DNA from: Christiangramia gaetbulicola
Lineage (GTDB): Bacteria > Bacteroidota > Bacteroidia > Flavobacteriales > Flavobacteriaceae
Assembly (NCBI RefSeq): GCF_003054225.1
Contig: NZ_QBKQ01000003.1
Span: 248,001-312,000, forward strand
Reading direction: 5' to 3'
DNA length: 64,000 nt
The notes beneath the pieces are model-generated. The model did no database searches. It had not been told where the DNA came from and worked only from the letters and a program-made list of their open reading frames with translations. Made by a program: the position numbers and the translations under genes. This document shows positions 52,377 to 58,975 of the stretch, piece after piece (position 1 is the stretch's first letter; every line of letters begins with the position of its first letter).

Positions 52377-52628
52377 AAGTAAGGAATTTTAAATCAATGA
52401 AAAATTCATATTCCTTCATAATCATTCTATCAAATCCAGGGAATATTTATTGTAATATCGTAAAAAATTGAATATCAGTGGTTTTTGATGGGTTTTAAAT
52501 GAATTGAAGTGACCAGAAGAGTAGTCACTATTGGATGTAAAAGCGGCTAGTAATTTTATTTTCTGAGAAATTTTAAGGACTGGTTTAGAGAGCTTATTTT
52601 CCAATTAGCCTGTTAATTCAATTAATAA

Positions 52629-52662
52629 AAAAACCCCGTAAACACAAGGTTTACGGGGTTTT
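52629..52662 (-). terminator. Hairpin with terminator properties
   Basis: AAACCCCGTAAA (52631-52642) pairs perfectly with TTTACGGGGTTT (52650-52661) across a 7-nt loop, with A residues before and T residues after, so it can work in both directions. No gene ends close by on either strand. It is just left of the duplicated ssrA end. Confidence 0.65.
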
Positions 52663-52666
52663 GTAA

Positions 52667-52682
52667 TGGAGTCGGAGGGGTT
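52667..52682 (-). repeat. 16-bp copy of the ssrA 3' end (possible attachment-site scar)
   Basis: TGGAGTCGGAGGGGTT is identical to 52836-52851, the 3' end and T-arm start of ssrA, 169 nt away in the same orientation; the match stops inside the T arm. Tyrosine integrases commonly use the 3' end of tRNA or tmRNA genes as attachment sites and leave such a duplicate at the far end of the element. Here the gap is too short for an element, so a deleted island or simple local duplication is inferred. Confidence 0.6.
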
Positions 52683-52764
52683 GACTGCGTCTTCCCCTAA
52701 AGAATCCCATACTGCAAATGTCAGCTAAGCTTAACCATCCCTGCGGGCTGGGCGTCTTAAAACA

Positions 52765-52802
52765 AAAAAAATCCTGCTCGAATAAATTCGGCAGGATTTT
52801 CT
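52765..52802 (-). terminator. Probable ssrA terminator
   Basis: AAAATCCTGC (52768-52777) pairs with GCAGGATTTT (52791-52800), extended by an inner CGAAT/ATTCG stem; T residues follow on the minus strand. It lies about 35 nt past the mature 3' end of tmRNA. Confidence 0.8.
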
Positions 52803-52835
52803 AGATTTCATTCGCAGTCCAGCTGCGTTTAATTG

Positions 52836-53233
52836 TGGAGTCGGAGGGGTTCGAACCCTCGTCCAAACAAGCAATTCAGATGCTTTCTACACGTTTAGTT
52901 TTCACTTGATTGTCGATGCAAAGCCGGCCGAAAACCACCAACTTTACACGTATCCTCACTCGAGTTTCGCAACCGCATCAAGGCCCTACGGTCACTATAT
53001 TTACTTTATCGGTGCCTCTGGTGTGGACGCCGTAAATCAAGGCTTCCACGAGACATCTTGGCTCCCTGCCTTGCAGGGACTAAGTATAACCTACTGTGAT
53101 TCGGTTACGCAGCCAAGGCGTAGTTATTCTCGCCGTTTAAAAAAGTGTGAAATATGAGATTTAAGAGCTATATCCCAGCGCTCTACGTGCTTACAACTCA
53201 ATTAGACTCGCTGTCAAAACCAAGTCGACCCCA
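52836..53233 (-). ncRNA. ssrA: Transfer-messenger RNA
   Basis: tmRNA rescues stalled ribosomes and tags the incomplete peptide. The minus strand begins GGGGTCGACTTGG and ends with the T arm GGGTTCGAACCC and CCGACTCCA. The ends pair as a 7-bp acceptor stem with one G-U, and CCA is not encoded. The tag frame GGC GAG AAT AAC TAC GCC TTG GCT GCG TAA (53134-53105) gives GENNYALAA, preceded by the uncoded Ala, as expected for Bacteroidota. Length about 398 nt. The downstream terminator is at 52765-52802. A short direct copy of its 3' end lies 169 nt further on. Confidence 0.97.
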
Positions 53234-53329
53234 TAAAATAATGAACATCTCGAAGTAGGAATTCCGAAGTTAGAATTACAAATTTTTTATCATTCGTACT
53301 TCGTTTTTCTTACTTCTAATTTCAATGAT

Positions 53330-53448
53330 GGCGTTGCCACTACACTCTCGCTTCCTGGCCGGACTATTCGCTGCAATCTATTTATTTTATCAGCTCGAGC
53401 GGAGTCGAGAGCCAAAATAAAAAGGATTTTCGCAGCTATCCCTAACGC
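53330..53448. repeat. Nested palindromic intergenic element
   Basis: A 119-nt stretch with successive arms that fold back. GCGTT (53331-53335) pairs with AACGC (53444-53448), GCTGC (53370-53374) with GCAGC (53432-53436), AATC (53375-53378) with GATT (53425-53428), TTTATTTT (53381-53388) with AAAATAAA (53414-53421), and CTCGA (53394-53398) with TCGAG (53405-53409). It recalls a dispersed GCGTT...AACGC intergenic repeat of Flavobacteriia (recollection). The tip GAGCGGAGTCGAG also resembles a separate short palindromic repeat of that group. Confidence 0.6.
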
Positions 53449-53513
53449 AAAATTTTCAAAGAAATCCGATCGTAGTTTACGATCGGGCCAGCAAAGATAC
53501 TCATTTAAATTTA

Positions 53514-53521
53514 TATCTTTG
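53514..53521 (+). promoter_or_regulatory. -7 box of the dehydrogenase gene
   Basis: TATCTTTG matches TAnnTTTG 35 nt before the start at 53556; no good -33 box is seen. Confidence 0.4.
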
Positions 53522-53555
53522 AGACACTACAATAAGAAGCAAAACCCATACCAGA

Positions 53556-54764
53556 ATGATAAAATTCGCCCTGATCAAAGAACGAAAAACTCCGCCAGAT
53601 AGAAGAGTGATTTTTTCACCGCAAATGCTAAAAAAAGTAGTTTCCCAATTTCCGGAAGCTTCTTTTAAAGTGGAAAGTTCTGATATCAGGATATTTAGCG
53701 ATGAGGAATATCGTGAGGCAGGTTTTGAAGTTTCTGAAGATATAAGCGATTGCGACGTACTGCTTGGAGTAAAAGAGGTGCCCATCCCGAACTTGATACC
53801 TGACAAAAAGTACTTTTTCTTTTCACATACCATCAAAAAGCAGCCATATAATCGTGATCTGCTTCGTGAAATTCTGTCAAGAAACATTGAACTATACGAT
53901 CACGAGGTGATCACCAACAAGAACAAGGCACGTTTAATTGGGTTTGGACGCTATGCCGGCCTGGTAGGTGCTTATAATGGAATTAGATCGATAGGGATTA
54001 GAGAAAACAGTTTTGAACTTCCTAAGGCCGAGACCTTGCCAGATTTAAAATCAATGCTGGCAGAATTGGATAAGATCAAATTGCCTGCTTATAAATTTGT
54101 ATTAACTGGTAGCGGTAAGGTTGCGCATGGTGCCAAAGAGATCCTGGAGCATCTGAACATAAAACAGGTGGAACCGGAAACCTATTTGGTGAATGAATTC
54201 AATGAACCGGTTTTTTGTCATATAGACGTGCTGGATTATTCTAAACGTAAAGATGGCGCCCAGGGAAGCCGCAAGGAATTCTATAGGGTGCCAGAGAATT
54301 ATGATTCAGATTTCATGAAATTTGCGAAGACCAGCGATGTATTTATTGCCGGTCATTTTTATGGGCAGGGCGCTCCGGTGTTCTATTCCAAAGAGGATAT
54401 TGAGCATAAAGATTTCCGCATTAAATATGTGGCAGATATTTCCTGTGATATAGCAGGTCCTGTTGCCAGCACAATTCGACCTTCTACCATTGCTGAACCT
54501 TTTTATGGCTATGATCCCGAGACTGGTGCCGAAACCGATTTCCGTGATCCCAAAGCGATCACTATCATGGCGGTAGATAATTTACCCTGTGAATTACCCA
54601 AAGATGCCAGTGAAGGATTTGGAGAGATGTTCCTTAAGAATGTGATACCGACTTTTTTCAATAATGATAAAGATGGTATCCTGGGAAGAGCAAGAATGAC
54701 CGAAAACGGAAAGCTGACTCCTTTATATTCTTATTTGCAGGATTACGTAGACGGTACCGCGTAA
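53556..54764 (+). CDS. NAD(P)-dependent oxidoreductase, alanine dehydrogenase/saccharopine dehydrogenase-like
   Basis: A 402-residue protein of the alanine dehydrogenase/PNT N-terminal plus Rossmann superfamily. The start KFALIKERKTPPDRRVIFSP and the segment YKFVLTGSGKVAHGAKEILEHL (nucleotide-binding GSGKVAHGA near residues 183-191) support this. The pattern resembles NAD-dependent, lysine-forming saccharopine dehydrogenase (LYS1-type); DISCDIAGPVASTIRPSTI is characteristic of that enzyme. Lysine degradation or saccharopine oxidation is a fair inference but not certain. Its last 22 nt overlap the end of a gene on the other strand. Confidence 0.8.
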   Translation: MIKFALIKERKTPPDRRVIFSPQMLKKVVSQFPEASFKVESSDIRIFSDEEYREAGFEVSEDISDCDVLLGVKEVPIPNLIPDKKYFFFSHTIKKQPYNRDLLREILSRNIELYDHEVITNKNKARLIGFGRYAGLVGAYNGIRSIGIRENSFELPKAETLPDLKSMLAELDKIKLPAYKFVLTGSGKVAHGAKEILEHLNIKQVEPETYLVNEFNEPVFCHIDVLDYSKRKDGAQGSRKEFYRVPENYDSDFMKFAKTSDVFIAGHFYGQGAPVFYSKEDIEHKDFRIKYVADISCDIAGPVASTIRPSTIAEPFYGYDPETGAETDFRDPKAITIMAVDNLPCELPKDASEGFGEMFLKNVIPTFFNNDKDGILGRARMTENGKLTPLYSYLQDYVDGTA

Positions 54765-55138
54765 ATATTTCTGGTGTATTCCAATAGCAGGCAGGTGAAA
54801 ACTCCAAGGCTGTAAGCCAGCAGGTCCCGAACCGAAAAACTGCTGCCAAGAATGATCATCACTATTTTAGGTGGCTGATACTGCAGCACTTTTACAATGT
54901 TGATAAGCTGGAAAAACTCGACCGCGAAAGAAAATAAGAGTACCGTGATTAAACCTTTGATAACAGAGATTCTGCTAACGTCCATCAGGAAACAATAAAT
55001 CAGGATCACCACCAGGAAATCTCCCAGGTTTGGCCTAATAAAATCATCCTTTATATAGCTTGCTATAAAGATCTCGATGACCAGGAGGATGGTAAACCCG
55101 AACCAATAGTAAATTCTTTTATTCCTTTTCAAATTCAT
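54743..55138 (-). CDS. DUF2809-like membrane protein
   Basis: A 131-residue integral membrane protein with about four hydrophobic helices: residues 10-28, 38-56 (GDFLVVILIYCFLMD), 60-80 and 98-122. It matches the short DUF2809 family, including the FIRPNLGDFLVVILIYC and SFAVEFFQLINI stretches. Function unknown. Its end overlaps the end of the convergent dehydrogenase gene by 22 nt. Confidence 0.78.
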   Translation of the reverse strand: MNLKRNKRIYYWFGFTILLVIEIFIASYIKDDFIRPNLGDFLVVILIYCFLMDVSRISVIKGLITVLLFSFAVEFFQLINIVKVLQYQPPKIVMIILGSSFSVRDLLAYSLGVFTCLLLEYTRNIYAVPST

Positions 55139-55198
55139 CTTTTCTCCATAAAATCGGTACGATATTTTTTAAGTTTAGAGAAAATAAGCCGACTGTTT

Positions 55199-55717
55199 TC
55201 AGTCTATTAATTCTTCAATTTCAATCTTTCTTGCGCGGTCTTCCTCAAATTTTATTATCAAAGTATAAAATTTCCATCCCATGGCGTGTCCTTCATTTCC
55301 CAGATTAAACTGCCAGGTAGTTATAGTATCCTGATCACTTTTCTGGCTGGAATTTGGTGAACCCAGCATTTCAATAATTTCAGCTTTGCTCTTTCCAATT
55401 AAAATATCATTTTCGACCAGGTCTGTGCTCATTTCATGACGATTCTGAATTTCTTCATTCCAGCTTTCCTTATTGAAATCCCGTTCTGGGTGATATTCAT
55501 AGAAAATAAGGCTGAAGAATGCGATCAATATTCCCTGGTAAATTAGTGGACTCAAAATAATGCTACATAAAGCAGCAAACGGGACTTTTGGAATTCTGTT
55601 CTTCCAGATCTTTCCAAAAAGCCCATAGAAAAAAAATCCAAGCAATACGCTTATTAATAGGATGTAAGGCCAACCTGTAAAAAAATCAATAAGATTGTTT
55701 TGAAAATAATTTGTCAT
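55199..55717 (-). CDS. Hypothetical membrane protein
   Basis: A 172-residue protein with two hydrophobic segments near the N-terminus (about 15-35 and 48-72) and a soluble C-terminal part (GKSKAEIIEMLGSPNSSQKSD, then WQFNLGNEGHAMGWKFYTLII). That part resembles the SmpA/BamE-like small beta domain (inference). Function not assigned. It is 60 nt upstream of the DUF2809 gene, same strand. Confidence 0.65.
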   Translation of the reverse strand: MTNYFQNNLIDFFTGWPYILLISVLLGFFFYGLFGKIWKNRIPKVPFAALCSIILSPLIYQGILIAFFSLIFYEYHPERDFNKESWNEEIQNRHEMSTDLVENDILIGKSKAEIIEMLGSPNSSQKSDQDTITTWQFNLGNEGHAMGWKFYTLIIKFEEDRARKIEIEELID

Positions 55718-55839
55718 AAAAGTTAAATAAGAATAGGCATAAAATTATACTGAGAAAGCATTGCTCTGTTTGTGATAGCTTTGATTCTGTCCTGATACAT
55801 CAGCATGATATATTTTAATATTTGTTTTCAGTGATTTAA

Positions 55840-56604
55840 TTAAGTCGGATTAAAGTCCATCGCCCTTATTTCTTTTTTATATTCCTGGGGAAGGATAAGC
55901 TCCTTTAGCAACCAGTCCAGGTTGATACTTCGGCTAATTTTATAGCCCAGGATCAAAGGGCTTAGAAGAGAGATACTCCGCAACATTAATAGTCGCCTTA
56001 CTTTTTTTGGGGTAATAAGGATCTGTGTTTCTAAAAGCAGTCTATACCGAACCCAGCCCAGATGTTTTGAATATTGCCTGTAAAGATCTTTGGTGTACTC
56101 GCCATAATCAAGATGTTGCTCCAAATGATTCTTCCGCATTCTTTCATAGGCTGCAAAAGTTTCCGGAAGGTCTTTAAGATGCATGGCTTTCCCAACTCTG
56201 AAAAAGACATCAAAAACTTCTGCTTTTTCGGAAAGGTCTAGTTTTCTTTCCAGGATCTCATAAGACCTAATGGAATAATCTATAAGCATAAAAAGTACAT
56301 CCCGGTATGCCCAGTCTGGAATACTGCTACCACGTTTTGACTCTACCGAAGCGTGGATCTTATTCATGCCATCAATGGCAGAAAGGGCAGACTGCTTTTC
56401 TGAGTAAACTATTTTCCTGGCATAGCCAACGGTAGAAAATAATCTGCCTAGCGGGTCTTTAGGTAAACGTCCCGTATAATAAAGCCAGTCAACAGCTTTG
56501 TTTAGGGCAAATTCGGCAGAGGCACCAGCGAAAATGAAAAGGATCGTATCGCTTTTCCCCCATATCTCCCTGACTATCGAATCTTTTTTTACAAAATAAT
56601 CCAT
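55840..56604 (-). CDS. MpaB/DUF2236-family protein
   Basis: A 254-residue protein matching the oxygenase MpaB family (DUF2236), whose founder is a rubber oxygenase-like heme protein. Landmarks: REIWGKSDTILFIFAGASAEFALNKAVDWL (about residues 12-41), LGRLFSTVGYARKIVY, and AYRDVLFMLIDYSIRSYEIL. Heme ligation residues are not certain here. Cytoplasmic or membrane-associated; natural substrate unknown. It follows the small membrane-protein gene at 56636 by 31 nt, so it likely belongs to the same transcript. Confidence 0.82.
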   Translation of the reverse strand: MDYFVKKDSIVREIWGKSDTILFIFAGASAEFALNKAVDWLYYTGRLPKDPLGRLFSTVGYARKIVYSEKQSALSAIDGMNKIHASVESKRGSSIPDWAYRDVLFMLIDYSIRSYEILERKLDLSEKAEVFDVFFRVGKAMHLKDLPETFAAYERMRKNHLEQHLDYGEYTKDLYRQYSKHLGWVRYRLLLETQILITPKKVRRLLMLRSISLLSPLILGYKISRSINLDWLLKELILPQEYKKEIRAMDFNPT

Positions 56605-56635
56605 ATTCTAATTTTTAAGATTTGATCTCGAACAT

Positions 56636-56923
56636 CTAACTACCGGCAAATGGAGTACCAAAGATGCCTACAGCTAGTTCTGCCCAGATAAGGAATAGCC
56701 CGAACAGAATTAAAGCGCAGGCGATTATTCTGCTTTTCATAGTACGTAATCTGCTTAAGGCAAATTCTATGGCCAGGCCAGTACTAAAAAGCAGTATTCC
56801 CATGATGATAAAATCCCGGATATCCCAGTCTACACCTTCAGCTCCAAGTTGCATGGCAAAAAATGGGATCGAAAGGATTGTGGCGGCGATTGCTAAAATG
56901 ATAATTAAGCGTGTACTTTTCAT
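56636..56923 (-). CDS. Small membrane protein of the winged-helix regulon
   Basis: A 95-residue protein with three hydrophobic segments (about 5-25, 36-57, 66-90). No family recognised. Its start is preceded by the perfect palindrome ACTTTGAA-a-TTCAAAGT at 56950-56966, nearly identical to one upstream of 57956, so it is probably controlled by the adjacent winged-helix regulator. Confidence 0.72.
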   Translation of the reverse strand: MKSTRLIIILAIAATILSIPFFAMQLGAEGVDWDIRDFIIMGILLFSTGLAIEFALSRLRTMKSRIIACALILFGLFLIWAELAVGIFGTPFAGS

Positions 56924-56949
56924 ATTATGTGGTTTTAGTTAATTTAAGT

Positions 56950-56966
56950 ACTTTGAAATTCAAAGT
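56950..56966 (-). promoter_or_regulatory. Palindromic operator, copy A
   Basis: ACTTTGAA-A-TTCAAAGT, a perfect 17-nt palindrome, 26 nt before the start of the small membrane-protein gene. Copy B upstream of 57956 differs at one arm position. Confidence 0.7.
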
Positions 56967-56997
56967 GAATAGGTAAAAAAATATAGTTTGGTTTCTT

Positions 56998-57315
56998 TTA
57001 TTCTTTTTTGCCGAGGTCATTGCTGTTATGTAGCAATTTTTCTAGGGCATCCAGATGTTCCTGGAATGCCTTTCGGCCCGTGCCGGTAGCAATATACCTG
57101 GTGTTTGGTTTCCGGTCTATGAATGATTTTTCAACTTTAATATATTTCTGTTTTTCTAAAGCTTTGGTGTGACTGGCAATATTACCGTCTGTAGCACCCA
57201 GAAGTTCTTTCAGGGTTTTAAAATCGGCGTGATCGTTCACCATAAGTACACTCATGATCCCCAATCTGATCCTATGATCAAAAGCTTTATTTATATTACT
57301 TATTATGTTCTTCAT
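56998..57315 (-). CDS. Winged-helix transcriptional regulator (ArsR/PadR-like single domain)
   Basis: A 105-residue single winged-helix domain: FDHRIRLGIMSVLMVNDHADFKTLKELLGATDGNIASHTKALEKQKYIK, then the wing FIDRKPNTRYIATGTGRKAF. This matches HTH_27-type regulators common beside membrane proteins of the kind upstream. No metal-binding Cys pattern like classic ArsR sensors. It overlaps the upstream gene by 1 nt (TAATG). Two copies of ACTTTGAA-type palindromes flank the cluster, so autoregulation is likely. Confidence 0.9.
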   Translation of the reverse strand: MKNIISNINKAFDHRIRLGIMSVLMVNDHADFKTLKELLGATDGNIASHTKALEKQKYIKVEKSFIDRKPNTRYIATGTGRKAFQEHLDALEKLLHNSNDLGKKE

Positions 57316-57956
57316 TAAGCGCTTTTTCTGTCATATTTATTATGCATCCAGATGCCGTAAATAATATGAAAGAGTCCGAAACCGATCGCCCAGAAATACA
57401 ATCCATAACCAATAAACTGGGTAGCCACAAGGCCCAAAATCAAATTGGCATATCCAAGACCCTTAAGGTCTGCAAAGGTATACTTACTGGCATGAATTAA
57501 GGCCAATCCATAGAAAATAAGCATACTGGGGGCAATAAGGCCAATCAGATTATATTGTAGCAGAACCACGCAGAAAAGGCCTCCTGCAATTAGGGGTGCA
57601 AAAAAGTTCACTACCAGTCTTTTGCTCGTACTATCCCAGATCTTCTGTTCATTTTTTCTTGCTTTCCGGGTAGTTAGGAAAATAGCCGTACCAATCGCCA
57701 GCACAAGCACTGCCAGGGCAATAGTAACTAATTGTAAGGTGACGTCTGTATTTGCAATTCCGCTTGAGACAGATTCATAGGATTCATTGTAATATGAAGT
57801 ATTGCTGTTTAGAACCATTTTCGCCATTACGGCACCAAGAATAGCATAACATCCGGCAAACACTCCTGAAAGTCCGCTTAAAGAAATAAAACGGGAGGAG
57901 CGATTCATCATATTTTTGATCTCGCTAAGATCCTTAAGATACTTTTCGTTTTCCAT
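57315..57956 (-). CDS. Membrane protein partner of the winged-helix regulator
   Basis: A 213-residue integral membrane protein with about six hydrophobic helices beginning FISLSGLSGVFAGCYAILGAV and ending YGLYFWAIGFGLFHIIYGIWM. The combination of such a membrane protein with an HTH_27-type regulator is common in Bacteroidota. No enzymatic motif seen. First gene of the operon; the operator copy B lies 9 nt upstream of its ATG. Confidence 0.82.
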   Translation of the reverse strand: MENEKYLKDLSEIKNMMNRSSRFISLSGLSGVFAGCYAILGAVMAKMVLNSNTSYYNESYESVSSGIANTDVTLQLVTIALAVLVLAIGTAIFLTTRKARKNEQKIWDSTSKRLVVNFFAPLIAGGLFCVVLLQYNLIGLIAPSMLIFYGLALIHASKYTFADLKGLGYANLILGLVATQFIGYGLYFWAIGFGLFHIIYGIWMHNKYDRKSA

Positions 57957-57964
57957 ATTAAAGT

Positions 57965-57981
57965 ACTTTGAAATACAAAGT
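57965..57981 (-). promoter_or_regulatory. Palindromic operator, copy B
   Basis: ACTTTGAA-A-TACAAAGT, one mismatch from copy A at 56950-56966, ending 9 nt before the start of the membrane-protein gene. Location suits repression of the operon promoter. Confidence 0.7.
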
Positions 57982-58077
57982 AAAATAAAAAAGTCTAATT
58001 TAAGCTTATAAATTTTTAAAATTTTGATTTGACTCTATCTTTATATGGAATTTCAAAACTTATAAAAAATTCAATTT

Positions 58078-58908
58078 ATGAGAATACTTTCACTCTTATT
58101 CTGTGTTTTCCTTTTTCAAATTAGCGTAACTGCGCAGGAGATCGAGGTAATGACCTATAACATAAAATACGCCAATGAAAATGATGGTGAGAACAGCTGG
58201 TCTAAGCGCAAGGACTGGATCACTAACCAGATACATTTTTATGAACCCGATGTTCTGGGAGTGCAGGAAGCCCTGAAATCTCAATTGGATCATTTTACCG
58301 ATCATATTACTAGCTATAAAATGCTCGGAGTAGGCAGGGATGGAGAAGATAAAGGTGAATACAGTGCTATTTTATATAAGCAGGAAAAATTTGAGGTACT
58401 GGAATCTAATACGTTCTGGCTTTCGGAAACACCCGATAAAATAAGCATAGGCTGGGATGCCGCACTTAACAGGATCTGTACCTATGCTTTATTTGAAGAT
58501 AAAGCTTCCGGAAAAAAGTTCTGGATCTTTAATACTCATTTTGACCATATGGGGGAGAAAGCGAGATTAGAAAGTTCAAGGCTTATCGTTCAGAAAATTA
58601 AAGCGATGAACCAGGAAGATCTTCCCGTTTTCCTTATGGGAGACTTCAATCTTGAACCCGATACAGAAGGAGTAGGGAGCATCCTTAGCTATCTCGATGA
58701 TGCTAAACAAGAAGCCGAATATACATTTGGTCCCGCCGGAACTTTCAATGGTTATAATTTTTCTGAACCGGTGACCCGACGAATCGATTGTATTTTTATC
58801 AATGATAAAGTTGAAGTAGAAAAGTACGCCGTAATTAGTGATTCAAAGGATCTTAAATATCCTTCAGATCATTTGCCTGTTCTGGTAAAGGCGAAACTTA
58901 TAGAATGA
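58078..58908 (+). CDS. Secreted endonuclease/exonuclease/phosphatase-family protein
   Basis: A 276-residue exported enzyme. The signal peptide covers about residues 1-20 (ending VTAQE). The EEP fold is shown by MTYNIKYANENDGENSW (Asn for metal site), VLGVQEALKSQLDHF (catalytic Glu), HFDHMG, LMGDFNLEPDTEG and the C-terminal SDHLPVLV (Asp-His). Relatives include DNases, sphingomyelinases and sugar-phosphatase-like enzymes; substrate not assignable. Monocistronic, with a strong bidirectional terminator after. Confidence 0.93.
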   Translation: MRILSLLFCVFLFQISVTAQEIEVMTYNIKYANENDGENSWSKRKDWITNQIHFYEPDVLGVQEALKSQLDHFTDHITSYKMLGVGRDGEDKGEYSAILYKQEKFEVLESNTFWLSETPDKISIGWDAALNRICTYALFEDKASGKKFWIFNTHFDHMGEKARLESSRLIVQKIKAMNQEDLPVFLMGDFNLEPDTEGVGSILSYLDDAKQEAEYTFGPAGTFNGYNFSEPVTRRIDCIFINDKVEVEKYAVISDSKDLKYPSDHLPVLVKAKLIE

Positions 58909-58926
58909 TCTCAAATTGGAATAATT

Positions 58927-58959
58927 AAAAAAGCCCCGGCAAGTTGCCGGGGCTTTTTT
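58927..58959 (+). terminator. Bidirectional terminator between convergent genes
   Basis: AAAAAAGCCCCGGC (58927-58940), loop AAGTT, GCCGGGGCTTTTTT (58946-58959): GC-rich stem with A and T tails on either side, serving the gene at 58078 and the minus-strand gene ending at 58976. Confidence 0.92.
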
Positions 58960-58975
58960 ATTTATTTTCTATGAT

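Larger units (their letters stand above)
53234..53555. other. 322-nt intergenic region rich in repeats
   Basis: No gene is present. From left to right: an AGAAGTA-like degenerate tandem/inverted stretch (about 53250-53325), the nested palindromic element at 53330-53448, and a 9-bp perfect hairpin CCGATCGTA-gtt-TACGATCGG (53466-53486). The -7 box of the next gene is at 53514-53521. It lacks a clear ssrA promoter match to the phylum consensus. Confidence 0.6.

Noticed and set aside
52422..52604. 60-residue minus-strand open frame beside ssrA
   Set aside because: No recognisable protein features or start context, and its DNA is AT-rich spacer left of the ssrA repeat.
52836..52865. A tRNA gene, from the T-arm sequence GGTTCGAACCC
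   Set aside because: No anticodon arm follows; the stretch is the 3' end of tmRNA, with tag frame and 5' half found up to 53233.
53330..53448. Integron attC site
   Set aside because: GTT and AAC cores are in the wrong order for attC on one strand, and the RYYYAAC/GTTRRRY cores are not matched; no integrase or cassettes nearby.
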